NCBI RefSeq assembly: GCF_905120355.1
Contig: NZ_CAJHOB010000003.1
Coordinates: 124,001 to 188,000, forward strand
Direction of reading: 5' to 3'
Origin: Azonexus hydrophilus
GTDB lineage: Bacteria; Pseudomonadota; Gammaproteobacteria; Burkholderiales; Rhodocyclaceae
DNA length: 64,000 nucleotides
The position numbers and the translations under genes were made by a program. Shown one piece after another: positions 1 through 9,466 of the stretch (within the stretch, counting starts at the first letter, position 1; every line of letters starts with the position of its first letter). The notes below the pieces were generated by a model. It saw only the letters and a program-made list of their open reading frames with translations. It did no database searches and had not been told where the DNA came from.

Positions 1-2075
1 CCATCGGGCGTCACCCCGGCATGCACGGTTCTGATCCCAAGGGCTGCCGCCACCCAGGCCGCCACAGCCGGCGCATCGCCGGTCAGCAGCACGACCTCCT
101 TACCGTACGCCCGCAAGCGATCGATCAAGCCACGAGCTTCCGGCCGCAACTCATCGCCGATGCGGAACAACGCCAGCGCCCCGGCCGCATCGGCCAGCAG
201 CACCACCGTATCACCGCTTTCCAGCCAGGCCTCCGCCGCTGGCGGCAGCTGTTGCCCTGATTCGGCAAGGGCGTAGGCCGGACGGCCGATGCGGTACATC
301 TGGCCGGCAATCTCGCCGGCAATCCCCTGACCCGGCACACTGACCGCTTCACTCACCGGCGGCAGATCCACTCCCGCCTGCGCCGTGCGCAAGGCCTGCG
401 CCAGCGGATGCTCAGACGCCTGCTCCAACGCTGCCGCCAGCGCCAGACAGCGTTCGCGCGACACATCGGTGCGCAGACAGAGCACATCGATCAGCCGCAT
501 CTGGCCGCTGGTCAAGGTGCCGGTTTTGTCGAACACGAAGTGAGTGGCCCGCGCCAGGGTCTCAATCGCATGTCCACGCGTCACCAGCAAACCATCGCGC
601 GCCAAAGAACCCGCAGCAACCGTCAGGGCAATCGGCGTCGCCAGCGACAGGGCACAGGGGCAGGTCACCACCAGCACCGACACGGTAATCCACAATGCCT
701 TGGACGGATCCACCAGATACCAGCCGAGCGCCGTACCGGCTGCCACCAGCAGCAGAACCGCAACAAAATAAGCGGCAATGCGGTCAGCCAGCTCGACGAT
801 GCGCGGCTTCTCCATCGCCGCGCGTTCCATCAGAGCGATGATGGCAGACAAGCGCGTCGCCTCGCCCACCTGCTCGACGCGCACCACCAGCGGACTCTCG
901 GCATTGATCGTGCCGCCGGTCACGGCATCTCCGGGCAGCTTCGCCACGGGGCGGCTTTCGCCCGTCAGCAGCGACTCATCGGCCGAGCTGCTGCCTTCGA
1001 CCACCACCCCATCCACCGGAATGATTTCACCGGGACGCACCAGAACGTGATTACCCACCGCCAGATCCGCCACCAGCACCTGTTCCGTTTCACGCGCCTG
1101 CGGGAATTGCGCCAGTTTTTGCGCAAAGGCGGGCAGCAGTTTGGTCAGCGCCTCGGTCACGCTCAGGGCTTTCTGGCGTGCCGTCATTTCTAGATAACGC
1201 CCGCCAAGCAGGAAAAACACAAACATGGTGACCGAATCGAAATAGACTTCGCCGCCGCCCTGCACGGTTGCCCAGCAACTGGCGACAAAGGCACCGCCCA
1301 CCCCCAAGGCCACCGGCACATCCATCCCCACCCGCCACAGCTTGAGGTCACGCCAGGCATTGCGGAAAAACGGCGCCGATGAATAGAACACCACCAGCAC
1401 GGTCAGCACTAGGCTAGCCCAGCGCATCAGGGTTTCAATATCGACGCTCATCTCGCCGTTGGCGATATACACCGGGTAGGCGTACATCATCACCTGCATC
1501 ATGCCGAAACCGGCCACCCACAGGCGCCACATGGCCTGCCGCCGTTCCTTGCGGGTGATCTCCTCGTTACGCGCCGCATCATAGGGATAGGCCCGGTAAC
1601 CAATGGCCGCCACCGCCTGCAGAATGGCCGACAGCCTGATCTGCCGCTCATCCCAGCGCACCCGCGCCCGCCGCGTGGTGTAATTGATATCGACCGCCAC
1701 CACCCCCGGCAACTTGCCGATGTGCTGCTCGTTCAGCCAGATACAGGCCGAGCAGGTGATGCCTTCAAGCAGCAGCGAAGCCTCGCGCTCATGCTCGCCG
1801 AGCGCCTTGACAAAGCTCTTCTGGAATTCAGCATGATCGAACAGGGCGACCTGATCGAGGATGGCGGGTAGCGCATCGCGCGGCGACTCCGGCAGGGCAT
1901 CGCGGCTGCGGTAATAATCCGCCAGACCGTTGTCGACGATCGACTGCGCCACCGCCTGACAGCCCAGGCAACACATCGTCTGCGGCACATCGTTGATGGT
2001 GACCGCCAGATCGACATCCGCAGGAATCGGCAAGCCGCAGTGGTAACAGGAAGCGTCGGAAGTAGCGTCAGTCAT
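1..2075 (-). CDS. ccoI: Heavy-metal (copper) translocating P1B-type ATPase, CcoI/FixI type, 3' end outside window
   Basis: Membrane ATPase that moves copper across the inner membrane; the FixI/CcoI group supplies copper for cbb3 oxidase assembly. The start is the ATG at 2075-2073. The N-terminus carries the FixI-type cysteine cluster (CYHCGLPIP, then CCLGCQAVA). A heavy-metal-associated domain follows with GITCSACIW (Cys108, Cys111). Then come the CPC transmembrane metal site (Cys472-Pro473-Cys474), the phosphorylation motif DKTGT (Asp516) and an SEHPLA motif. About 691 codons are present. The C-terminal part, including the hinge GDGxND motif, lies beyond base 1. The ccoNOP genes are not in the window, so the cbb3 link rests on family resemblance of the N-terminus. 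A generic CopA-type exporter is less likely because of the HCGLPIP/CCLGCQ head. Confidence 0.9.
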   Translation of the reverse strand, partial: MTDATSDASCYHCGLPIPADVDLAVTINDVPQTMCCLGCQAVAQSIVDNGLADYYRSRDALPESPRDALPAILDQVALFDHAEFQKSFVKALGEHEREASLLLEGITCSACIWLNEQHIGKLPGVVAVDINYTTRRARVRWDERQIRLSAILQAVAAIGYRAYPYDAARNEEITRKERRQAMWRLWVAGFGMMQVMMYAYPVYIANGEMSVDIETLMRWASLVLTVLVVFYSSAPFFRNAWRDLKLWRVGMDVPVALGVGGAFVASCWATVQGGGEVYFDSVTMFVFFLLGGRYLEMTARQKALSVTEALTKLLPAFAQKLAQFPQARETEQVLVADLAVGNHVLVRPGEIIPVDGVVVEGSSSADESLLTGESRPVAKLPGDAVTGGTINAESPLVVRVEQVGEATRLSAIIALMERAAMEKPRIVELADRIAAYFVAVLLLVAAGTALGWYLVDPSKALWITVSVLVVTCPCALSLATPIALTVAAGSLARDGLLVTRGHAIETLARATHFVFDKTGTLTSGQMRLIDVLCLRTDVSRERCLALAAALEQASEHPLAQALRTAQAGVDLPPVSEAVSVPGQGIAGEIAGQMYRIGRPAYALAESGQQLPPAAEAWLESGDTVVLLADAAGALALFRIGDELRPEARGLIDRLRAYGKEVVLLTGDAPAVAAWVAAALGIRTVHAGVTPD

Positions 2076-2132
2076 GCAAATAAAAAAGGCACCGAAGTGC
2101 CTTCAAGAACCAGGACAGCGTCCGAGTATAGT

Positions 2133-2900
2133 TTATTTGGTCCCCATGCGGATGGCACCGTCCAGACGGATCACCTCGCCATTCAGGTAAGCGTTCTCCG
2201 CAATATGGCGCACCAGCGCGGCATATTCAGCCGGCTTGCCCATGCGCACCGGGAAGGGAACCATCTTGTTGAGCGAATCCTGCACTTCCGGCGGCATGCC
2301 CAGCAGCATCGGGGTTTCCATGATACCCGGGGCAATCGTCATGCAGCGGATGCCGCTGCGCGCCAACTCGCGCGCCACCGGCAGGGTCAGGGCAACGATG
2401 CCACCCTTCGATGCGGCATAGGCGGCCTGACCCAGTTGCCCTTCATAAGCAGCAACCGACGCAGTATTGATGATGACGCCGCGCTCGCCATTGGCATCCG
2501 GTTCGTTCTTCTGCATCTCGGCAGCCGCCAGGCGCAGCATATTGAAGGTGCCCACCAGATTGATGTTGATGACCTTGGCGAAGCTATCCAAGCGATGTGG
2601 GCCTTCCTTGCCCACCACTTTTTCGGCCGGCGCCACACCGGCGCAATTCACCAGGCCATGAATTCCCCCCAGCGCGCTGATCGCGGTCTGGATCGCCTGC
2701 GTCGCCGAGGCCTCGTTGGTCACGTCCGTGGCGACAAACTTTGCCGCCGCACCCAGTTCGGCCGCCATGGCCTCACCGGCGGCCTGATTGACATCGGCCA
2801 GCAACACCTTGGCCCCGGCAGCGACCAGGCCGCGCGCCGTTTCCGCGCCCAGGCCGGAACCCCCACCCGTCACCACAAAAACCTTGTCTTTCAACTGCAT
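2133..2900 (-). CDS. SDR-family 3-hydroxyacyl-CoA dehydrogenase-like oxidoreductase
   Basis: NAD(P)-dependent short-chain dehydrogenase of 255 residues, resembling the type II 3-hydroxyacyl-CoA dehydrogenase (HSD17B10-like) branch used in fatty-acid or branched-chain acyl-CoA oxidation. It has the Rossmann motif TGGGSGLG near residue 12, NCAG near residue 90 and the catalytic YAASKGG (Tyr-x3-Lys) after a conserved Ser. The start was placed at MQLKDKVF, 12 codons inside a longer frame, because AGGAG lies a few bases upstream of that ATG. It follows the copper ATPase on the same strand with a gap of under 60 bases but has no evident functional link to it. The exact substrate cannot be read from sequence. 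Confidence 0.88.
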   Translation of the reverse strand: MQLKDKVFVVTGGGSGLGAETARGLVAAGAKVLLADVNQAAGEAMAAELGAAAKFVATDVTNEASATQAIQTAISALGGIHGLVNCAGVAPAEKVVGKEGPHRLDSFAKVININLVGTFNMLRLAAAEMQKNEPDANGERGVIINTASVAAYEGQLGQAAYAASKGGIVALTLPVARELARSGIRCMTIAPGIMETPMLLGMPPEVQDSLNKMVPFPVRMGKPAEYAALVRHIAENAYLNGEVIRLDGAIRMGTK

Positions 2901-3097
2901 GCTTATTCTCCTGAGTTGTTTTTTAACTACTTGCACGCCCCACGCCCCAGACGGTAGCGTATGGACACCAGCACAATCTTAACCGCCCCGGCATTTGAAA
3001 CCAAGACAACGATTGCCCCGCCAGCATGCGCTGCAGCCGGATACAGAATGTCACATAGCGACAGCGGGTAAGGTACCGCGCAAGTGGCGCAGTCCCT

Positions 3098-3103
3098 TAT
3101 AAT
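3098..3103 (+). promoter_or_regulatory. -10 hexamer candidate for maeB
   Basis: A perfect TATAAT lies about 77 bases before the maeB start, in the divergent gap after the SDR gene. No good -35 hexamer is visible at 17 bases upstream, so an activator may be needed. This is a sequence match only. Confidence 0.4.
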
Positions 3104-3179
3104 TATGGCCCGCTGCATGCCGATTTCGATCGCCGCAGCCAGTTTTCAGCCCTTCCAACCTGTCTGCCAAGGAATTTTC

Positions 3180-5456
3180 GTGGAAAAGGATCTGCGCGAC
3201 GCCGCGCTTGAATATCACCGCTTGCCCAACCCCGGCAAAATTGCCGTACAACCGACCAAAGGTCTCACCAACCAGCGTGATCTGGCCCTCGCTTACTCGC
3301 CCGGCGTTGCCGCCCCTTGCGAAGCGATCGTCGCCAATCCGGCCTGCGCTGCCGATTACACCTCGCGTGGCAATCTGGTCGGCGTCATCACCAACGGTAC
3401 CGCTGTTCTCGGCCTCGGCAACATCGGCCCGCTCGCCTCGAAGCCGGTCATGGAAGGCAAGGGCTGCCTGTTCAAGAAATTCGCCGGGATCGACGTGTTC
3501 GACATCGAACTCGCCGAAAACGACCCGGACAAGCTGATCGACATGATCGCCGCGCTCGAACCGACACTCGGCGGCATCAATCTGGAAGACATCAAGGCGC
3601 CAGAATGCTTCTACATCGAGCAGAAGCTGAAGGAGCGGATGAACATCCCCGTCTTCCACGATGACCAGCACGGCACCGCCATCATTTCCGCTGCCGCCAT
3701 GCTCAATGGCCTGAAAGTCGTCGGCAAGAAAATCGACGAAATCAAGGTCGTCTGCTCCGGCGCCGGCGCCGCCGCCATTTCCTGCCTCAACCTGTGGTGC
3801 GATTTCGGCGTCAAGCGTGAAAACATCACCGTCTGCGATTCCAAGGGCGTCATTTACGTCGGCCGTCCGGGCGGCATGGACGAAACCAAGGCCCGTTACG
3901 CCCAGGACACCGACAAGCGCACCCTGGCCGATGCCATGGTCGGCGCCGACGTGTTCCTTGGCCTGTCCACCGCCGGAGTCGTCAGCCAGGCCATGGTCAA
4001 GACCATGGCCGCCAAGCCGATGATCTTCGCGCTGGCCAACCCGACCCCGGAAATCATGCCGGAACTGGTCAAGGAAGTCTGCCCGGACGCCATCATCGCC
4101 ACCGGCCGTTCCGACTACGTGAACCAGGTCAACAACGTGCTCTGCTTCCCCTTCATCTTCCGTGGCGCCCTCGATGTCGGCGCCACCCGCATCACGGAAG
4201 AAATGAAGCGCGCTTCCGTACGTGCCATCGCCGAAATGGCCGAAGTCGAAGTCACCGACGAAGTCGCCATGGCCTACCCTGGCCAGACCCTCTCCTTCGG
4301 CCCGGAATACCTGATTCCGAAACCCTTCGACCCGCGCCTGATCGTCAAGATCGCCCCCGCCGTCGCCCAGGCAGCCATGGATTCTGGCGTCGCCACCCGC
4401 CCCATCACCGACTGGGTGGCCTATCGCGCCAAGCTGTCCGAATTCGTCTATCACACCGGCGTCGGCATGCGCGCCATCTTCCAGGCGGCCCGGCAGGCAC
4501 AAGGCAAACGCATCATCTACACCGAAGGGGAAGAAGAACGCGTCCTGCGTGGCATCCAGGTGGTGATTGAAGAAAAATTCGCCCGCCCCATCCTGATCGG
4601 CCGCCGCGACATCATCGAACGTCGCCTCCAGAAAGCCGGCCTGCGCATCCGCCCGGACATCGATTTCGACATCGTCAACCCGGAAAGCGACGAACGCTAC
4701 CGCGAATGCTGGACGGCCTACCACAAACTCATGGTGCGCCGTGGCATCACCCCGGCGCTGGCCAAGGAAGCCCTGCGCCGCAAGCCGACGGTGATCGGTG
4801 CCATGCTGCTCAAACTGGGTTACGCCGACGGCATGATCTGCGGCATGACCGGCCAGTACAGTCACCACCTCGGCGTCGTCAGCCAGGTGATCGGCAAGCG
4901 TCCCGGCGTCAACACCATTGCCGCGATGAACTACCTGATGCTGCCCGGTCGCTCCCTGTTCCTCTGCGACACCCATGTCAATGAAAACCCGAGTGCCCAG
5001 GAAATCGCCGAAATGACCCTGATGGCCGCAGAGCAGGTCAAACGCTTCGGCAGCCAACCCAAAATCGCCCTGCTCTCGCATTCCAACTTCGGCTCTGCCA
5101 GCTCGGAATCGGCACGCAAGATGAGCATGGCCGCTGGCCTCATTTCCGCCATGTCGGCCGGCGAACTCGAGGTCGATGGCGAAATGCACGGCGATTCGGC
5201 ACTCAACGAAGCCATCCGCCGCCAGGCCAATCCCGATTGCGCACTCAAGGGTGAAGCCAACCTGCTGGTCATGCCCAACATCGACGCCGCCAACATCTCC
5301 TACAACCTCTTGAAGATGACCAGCGGCGAAGGCGTCACCATCGGCCCCATCCTGCTTGGCATGGCCCGCCCGGTGCACGTCCTGACCTCCACCGCCACCG
5401 TGCGCCGCCTGATCAACATGACGGCACTGGCCGTCGTGGAATCGATGGAACGCTGA
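3180..5456 (+). CDS. maeB: NADP-dependent malic enzyme with C-terminal phosphotransacetylase-like domain
   Basis: Oxidative decarboxylation of malate to pyruvate, giving NADPH during growth on C4 acids or acetate. The protein is 758 residues, the usual size of the MaeB hybrid enzyme. The N-terminal half is the malic enzyme ([11 protein letters not shown], the metal-site region FHDDQHGTA and the nucleotide-binding CSGAGAAAI). From about residue 430 it is a phosphate acetyl/butyryltransferase-like domain, which in this family is regulatory and not a proven transacetylase. The GTG at 3180 ([13 protein letters not shown]) was chosen because AAGGA precedes it and family members begin here; upstream in-frame ATGs add a non-homologous leader. 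It converges on mpl, with a group II intron between them. Confidence 0.95.
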   Translation: MEKDLRDAALEYHRLPNPGKIAVQPTKGLTNQRDLALAYSPGVAAPCEAIVANPACAADYTSRGNLVGVITNGTAVLGLGNIGPLASKPVMEGKGCLFKKFAGIDVFDIELAENDPDKLIDMIAALEPTLGGINLEDIKAPECFYIEQKLKERMNIPVFHDDQHGTAIISAAAMLNGLKVVGKKIDEIKVVCSGAGAAAISCLNLWCDFGVKRENITVCDSKGVIYVGRPGGMDETKARYAQDTDKRTLADAMVGADVFLGLSTAGVVSQAMVKTMAAKPMIFALANPTPEIMPELVKEVCPDAIIATGRSDYVNQVNNVLCFPFIFRGALDVGATRITEEMKRASVRAIAEMAEVEVTDEVAMAYPGQTLSFGPEYLIPKPFDPRLIVKIAPAVAQAAMDSGVATRPITDWVAYRAKLSEFVYHTGVGMRAIFQAARQAQGKRIIYTEGEEERVLRGIQVVIEEKFARPILIGRRDIIERRLQKAGLRIRPDIDFDIVNPESDERYRECWTAYHKLMVRRGITPALAKEALRRKPTVIGAMLLKLGYADGMICGMTGQYSHHLGVVSQVIGKRPGVNTIAAMNYLMLPGRSLFLCDTHVNENPSAQEIAEMTLMAAEQVKRFGSQPKIALLSHSNFGSASSESARKMSMAAGLISAMSAGELEVDGEMHGDSALNEAIRRQANPDCALKGEANLLVMPNIDAANISYNLLKMTSGEGVTIGPILLGMARPVHVLTSTATVRRLINMTALAVVESMER

Positions 5457-5515
5457 ACAGCGCACAGCAGCAACGATCGGCATAGGGGGCAGCCATTATA
5501 GGCTGCGCCCCTGCC

Positions 5516-5549
5516 ACACCACCCGGCATGCGGGTCCGCACCGGGCGGT
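5516..5549 (-). ncRNA. Group II intron domain V
   Basis: A 34-base hairpin with domain V architecture. An outer CCCGG/CCGGG stem and an inner TGCG/CGCA stem are capped by a four-base GACC loop, with a two-base TG bulge on the 3' side. It lies just after the maturase stop, where domain V must be. It is followed within about 10 bases by a second hairpin (GGGGCGCAGCC / GGCTGCCCC), the likely domain VI. Confidence 0.8.
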
Positions 5550-5563
5550 TCGAGAAGTTGAGG

Positions 5564-6931
5564 TCATGAGAGACGCTGCACCCTGAGTCGATCAAAGTAG
5601 GCGATGGTCAGTACCGTTTTCAGTAGCCGGTCGGCATTACGCCAATAGCTACGGGCATTTCCAGCCACCCGACGCGCCACAGTTTCTGACGCACCCAGCG
5701 CTTTCAATTCCCGATACATCGTCGTCCCACGCTTCCAGTGCTTGAGTTGGATGGCCCGCAGTCGGTGTCGCATCCACTCGTCCAGCGTACGCCAGACCGT
5801 GGGCGTCTGCGATAACCGAAAGTACGCTTTCCACCCCAGCACATAGGGGCGCAGATTTTCGACGACTTCCGCCATGCTGCGACCGCCTGAGCGTCGGGTC
5901 AGTTGTCTGATCCGCTGCTTGTAGGCCGCCATCGGCTTCGCCGCCACCTTGCATTTGATCTCGCCTTTCGGCGCCACCCAGAAACTGAAGCCAAGAAACT
6001 TGCGTCCGAATGCACTCGCTACCGCACTTTTGGCCTCATTGACCGTCAGGTGCAGCTTGGCGTACATCCTCCGCAGCAGCGCCATCACCCGCTCACCAGC
6101 CTTCTTGCTGCGAACATACACATTCGCATCATCCGCGTAGCGCACGAAGCAATGACCCCGGCGTTCCAGTTCCTTGTCCACTTCATCCAGCAAGACATTC
6201 GCCAGTAACGGCGACAGTGGTCCGCCTTGCGGCGTCCCCTGATACCGCGACACGACAACGCCATCCTGCATGATCCCGCTGTTCAGATACGCCCGGATCA
6301 GCCGGAGGATTCCAGCGTCTCCGATTCGTTTCTGGAGGCGACTCATCAGGATGTCGTGATTGACCCGATCAAAGAATTTCTCCAGATCCACATCGACCAC
6401 GATTCGGCGTCCCGACTGGACGTAGGCTTGCGCACGAACCACCGCTTCCTGCGCACTACGACCCGGTCGGAATCCGAAGCTGTACTCGCTGAACGTCGGG
6501 TCCAGCAGCGGCTGCAAGACTTGCAGCAGCGCTTGCTGGATCAGTCGATCCGTCACCGTCGGGATGCCCAGCTCACGCTCACCACCCTCCGGTTTCGGAA
6601 TCGTCACCCGCCGTACCGGACTCGGTCGGTACGTCCCCTGCAATAGCTGCTCACGGATAGCCGGCCACGCCGTTTGCAGATAGCGGGCTGTCTCGGGAAT
6701 ATCCCGGCCATCCACGCCAGCCGCACCTTTGTTGGCCCGCACCCGTTTCCACGCCTGTTGCAGGTTCTCCCTCGTCAGCGCTGCCAACAGCAACGCTGAC
6801 CCTGTGTCTCCCGTTTCACATCGCGGGCGTGTCGCTTCGTCGCTGGTGCTTGCACGCACGGCTTCACCGTCCGCTACCGGCACCCGCCCCGGTTGCCCAG
6901 GCATCTGACGCAAAGCTTCACGCATCAACAT
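5564..6931 (-). CDS. ltrA: Group II intron-encoded reverse transcriptase/maturase
   Basis: Splices the host intron and copies it into DNA during retrohoming. There are 455 residues from the chosen start MLMREALRQ. An in-frame ATG 16 codons upstream is possible, but GAGGAGGAG lies a little upstream of the chosen one. Reverse transcriptase motifs are intact: IPKPEGGERELGIPTV, YSFGFRPGRSAQEAV, the QGTPQGGPLSPLLANV block and the catalytic YADD in FVRYADDANVYV. The X/maturase domain follows (GWKAYFRLSQTP). The protein ends soon after it and lacks an HNH endonuclease domain, so integration probably uses single-stranded target DNA, for instance at replication forks. No frameshift or stop is visible, so the element may be active. 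Confidence 0.93.
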   Translation of the reverse strand: MLMREALRQMPGQPGRVPVADGEAVRASTSDEATRPRCETGDTGSALLLAALTRENLQQAWKRVRANKGAAGVDGRDIPETARYLQTAWPAIREQLLQGTYRPSPVRRVTIPKPEGGERELGIPTVTDRLIQQALLQVLQPLLDPTFSEYSFGFRPGRSAQEAVVRAQAYVQSGRRIVVDVDLEKFFDRVNHDILMSRLQKRIGDAGILRLIRAYLNSGIMQDGVVVSRYQGTPQGGPLSPLLANVLLDEVDKELERRGHCFVRYADDANVYVRSKKAGERVMALLRRMYAKLHLTVNEAKSAVASAFGRKFLGFSFWVAPKGEIKCKVAAKPMAAYKQRIRQLTRRSGGRSMAEVVENLRPYVLGWKAYFRLSQTPTVWRTLDEWMRHRLRAIQLKHWKRGTTMYRELKALGASETVARRVAGNARSYWRNADRLLKTVLTIAYFDRLRVQRLS

Positions 6932-7317
6932 GGCGCAAAAACACTCCTCCTCGTTTGGCCCTTCGCCCCATACCGGCAACTACTACGGCCGCTGCTGACT
7001 TCTCGCTCCGCTTCACCGCGTCGCCCTTTCAGGCACAAGGCGAGATCTCCCCAGGTAAGAACGCACTCCTTCTCTGCACAACCGCCGGATCTACGCCACT
7101 TCGCCTTGATCACCAGAGCTTCGCGCTTACTTGCCCGCTCGCCCTGCTCGGTAGCGCCTTCTATCCGGTTCTTGTCCATCGGCTCGCAGATTACGATCCA
7201 CGCTTCCTCCCCACACTCGGTCACCCTCATGCAGTTGCGCTTCACTTCGTTCGCTGTGATCAACTTACGACGGGACTTCCACCCGCAGGAGTGCGCCCAT
7301 GCTGGGCGCACGAGCAC

Positions 7318-7347
7318 AAAAAAACCGCCGGCCACGGCGGTTTTTTT
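7318..7347 (-). terminator. Bidirectional Rho-independent terminator after mpl
   Basis: The stem CCGCCG / CGGCGG with loop GCCA is flanked by an A-run on one side and seven T on the other, so it can work on both strands. It lies 34 bases after the mpl stop. The group II intron begins about seven bases past its poly-T on the mpl sense strand. Confidence 0.9.
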
Positions 7348-7380
7348 ACGTCCCGGCGTAGCGCGCCGGTAAAACTGAAA

Positions 7381-8727
7381 TCAAGCGCTGAGTGCCGCCA
7401 GCAATTTCTCATGCACCCCGCCAAAACCGCCGTTGCTCATCACCAGCACATGGTCGCCGGGACGGGCCTGGGCAGCAATGGCGGTAACCAGTGCATCCAG
7501 GTCGGCATGCACCTGCGCCTTGGCGCCGAGGGGGGCGAGGGTGGCGGCGGCATCCCAGTCGAGGCCGCCGCTGTAGCAGAAGGCCAGATCGGCGTCGGCC
7601 AGGCTGGCCGGCAGTTGCGCCTTCATCGTGCCCAGCTTCATGGTGTTGGAACGTGGCTCGAACACCGCCAGGATGCGCGCGCTGCCCACCTTGCGCCGCA
7701 GCCCGGCCAGGGTGGTGGCGAGCGCCGTCGGGTGATGCGCGAAATCATCGTACACCGTCACGCCAGCGGCTTCGCCGCGCGTTTCCAGGCGTCGTTTGAC
7801 GTTGGCGAAACGCGACAGTGCCGCCAGGCCATGCGTAAAACCGACCCCGACGTGGCGGGCCGCCAGCAGTGCTGCACAGGCATTGGCGCGGTTATGTTCG
7901 CCAGTGAGCGCCCACTGACAGCGACCAATCTCGCCCGCTGGCCCGTGCAGGACCAGCTCGCCGCTGGCATCGTCGCCGCTCACCCGGTAACCGCCCGCAT
8001 GGTTGAAGCGCTCCACCGGCGTCCAGCAGGCCCGTGCCAGCACCCGCTCCAGCGCCGCCTCGTTGCCGTTGCTGACGATCAGGCCGCTGGCCGGCAAAGT
8101 CCGCACAAGATGATGGAACTGCGTTTCGATGGCCGCCAGGTCAGCAAAGATGTCGGCGTGGTCGAACTCCAGATTGTTCAGCACCAGCGTGCGTGGATGG
8201 TAGTGGATGAACTTGGAGCGCTTGTCACAGAAGGCCGTGTCGTATTCGTCAGCTTCGATGACGAAGAACGGGGTGTCGCCGAGACGCGCCGAGACACCAA
8301 AGTTTTTCGGCACGCCGCCGATGAGGAAACCGGGCGCCATGCCGGCCTCTTCGAGTATCCAGGCGAGCATGGCGCTGGTGGTGGTCTTGCCGTGCGTGCC
8401 GGCAACCCCGAGCACCCAGCGCCCGCGCAGGACGTTCTCGGCCAGCCACTGCGGCCCGGACACATAGGGCAGCCCCTGATCCAGAATCGCCTCCAGCAAC
8501 GGATTGCCGCGCGAAATGGCATTGCCGATCACGAACACATCCGGCTGCACTGCAGTTTGCCCAGCGTCGTAGCCTTGCGTCAGAGCAATGCCCGCCTGCT
8601 GCAGCTGCTCGCTCATCGGCGGATAGACATTGGCATCGCAGCCGCTGACGCGGTGCCCTGCTGCCACGGCCAGTTGTGCCAGGCCGCCCATGAAAGTGCC
8701 GCAGATGCCGAGGATGTGAATGTGCAT
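7381..8727 (-). CDS. mpl: UDP-N-acetylmuramate:L-alanyl-gamma-D-glutamyl-meso-diaminopimelate ligase
   Basis: Murein-peptide recycling enzyme that joins recovered tripeptide to UDP-MurNAc, feeding it back into peptidoglycan synthesis in the cytoplasm. It has 448 residues, the family size. The N-terminus MHIHILGICGTFMGG is the Mpl Rossmann start. The Mur ligase P-loop is GTHGKTTT (residues 110-117). IEADEYDTAF and the NNLEFDHADIF segment are the conserved central region, and EPRSNTMK marks the C-terminal domain. The start at 8727 was chosen on the family N-terminus; a longer frame upstream overlaps the divergent gene. It has its own terminator. Confidence 0.96.
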   Translation of the reverse strand: MHIHILGICGTFMGGLAQLAVAAGHRVSGCDANVYPPMSEQLQQAGIALTQGYDAGQTAVQPDVFVIGNAISRGNPLLEAILDQGLPYVSGPQWLAENVLRGRWVLGVAGTHGKTTTSAMLAWILEEAGMAPGFLIGGVPKNFGVSARLGDTPFFVIEADEYDTAFCDKRSKFIHYHPRTLVLNNLEFDHADIFADLAAIETQFHHLVRTLPASGLIVSNGNEAALERVLARACWTPVERFNHAGGYRVSGDDASGELVLHGPAGEIGRCQWALTGEHNRANACAALLAARHVGVGFTHGLAALSRFANVKRRLETRGEAAGVTVYDDFAHHPTALATTLAGLRRKVGSARILAVFEPRSNTMKLGTMKAQLPASLADADLAFCYSGGLDWDAAATLAPLGAKAQVHADLDALVTAIAAQARPGDHVLVMSNGGFGGVHEKLLAALSA

Positions 8728-8785
8728 GACGTTGGCTGTGGTTAGAATGGGCGGCATTCTACCTGAGCTCCCCGCATCTTCCGCC

Positions 8786-9421
8786 ATGGCCCGCCACGAC
8801 AGCCCCCGCAAACCGTCCCTTGCCCCTGGCAGCACACGCACCGGCATTGCTGCCGCTGCCGCACGCCTGATGGCCGAAGACGGCATCACCGATTACCAGC
8901 AGGCAAAGAAGAAGGCGCTGCGCCAGCTGGGTCTGCCGGAACACACGGCCCTGCCCGACAACAGCGAGATCGACGACGAACTGCGCGCTTACCGCGCCCT
9001 CTACCAGGCGGCGGAGCATCCGGCCATCCTCGCCGCGATGCGGCGCTCCGCCCTGCAGCTGATGGAATTCCTCGCCGCCTTCAGGCCCTATCTGACGGGC
9101 TCGGTGCTCGATGGCACGGCGGGCGAATACAGCCAGATCGATCTGCTGCTGTTTGCCGACAGCGCCAAGGAAGTGGAAATCTTTCTCCTCAACCACGGCA
9201 TCGACGTCCAGCACGCCAACCCGCGTCATGACAAGGTCGAAGCGGTATTGCAGATCGCCACCGACAGCGCCGATGCCAACCTGGTCATACTCGCCCCGCA
9301 GCTGGAACGCGTCAGTTTCAAGCAACGCGACGGCCGCCCGCGCGCGCGCATTCGCAGCGACGAACTGCGTGCCCTGCTGCACACCACAGCAGCGGCGCAC
9401 TCCGCCGCGCAAGACCCCTGA
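8786..9421 (+). CDS. Nucleotidyltransferase-like protein, divergent from mpl
   Basis: A 211-residue protein of unknown role. The middle segment YLTGSVLDGTAGEYSQIDLLLF has the look of a minimal nucleotidyltransferase fold: a GS motif followed by an acidic IDLLLF strand. The second catalytic acid is not obvious. The N-terminal third is a basic helical region containing DYQQAKKKALRQLG. Similar proteins sit next to mpl in related bacteria and are sometimes labelled as a Mur ligase, a name this sequence does not support. The start ATG at 8786 gives MARHDSPRK. The divergent gap to mpl is only 58 bases, so the two genes may share control. Function unknown. Confidence 0.75.
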   Translation: MARHDSPRKPSLAPGSTRTGIAAAAARLMAEDGITDYQQAKKKALRQLGLPEHTALPDNSEIDDELRAYRALYQAAEHPAILAAMRRSALQLMEFLAAFRPYLTGSVLDGTAGEYSQIDLLLFADSAKEVEIFLLNHGIDVQHANPRHDKVEAVLQIATDSADANLVILAPQLERVSFKQRDGRPRARIRSDELRALLHTTAAAHSAAQDP

Positions 9422-9466
9422 TACACTTGCCTCCGGCACAGACATCCCGATAAAACAGAGTTCGCC

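Larger units (their letters stand above)
5482..7311 (-). mobile_element. Group II intron, about 1.83 kb
   Basis: A retroelement made of a catalytic RNA with its maturase gene in domain IV. On the minus strand the inferred 5' end is GTGCGCCC at 7311, a typical group II start, followed by about 380 bases of structured RNA. The RT/maturase ORF comes next, then a domain V-like hairpin (5549-5516) and a final hairpin that fits domain VI, ending CCCCCTAT near 5482. It sits between the 3' ends of maeB and mpl, just past the poly-T of a terminator. Insertion after terminators is known for class C group II introns, but I cannot assign the class from sequence alone. Both boundaries are inferred from consensus ends and could shift by a few bases. 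Confidence 0.85.

Noticed and set aside
3051-5483. Open frame of 810 codons on the minus strand across maeB
   Set aside because: It is the antisense shadow of maeB. Its protein is low-complexity (Gly, Asp, His, Ala) and matches no family, while the plus strand encodes a full malic enzyme.
5485-5515. GC-rich hairpin after maeB as a maeB terminator
   Set aside because: On the plus strand it lacks a T-run, and its position directly after domain V fits domain VI of the intron better. A dual role cannot be excluded.
6829-8745. Plus-strand open frame of 638 codons across the intron and mpl
   Set aside because: It runs through a terminator, the group II intron RNA and antisense to mpl, and has no family character.
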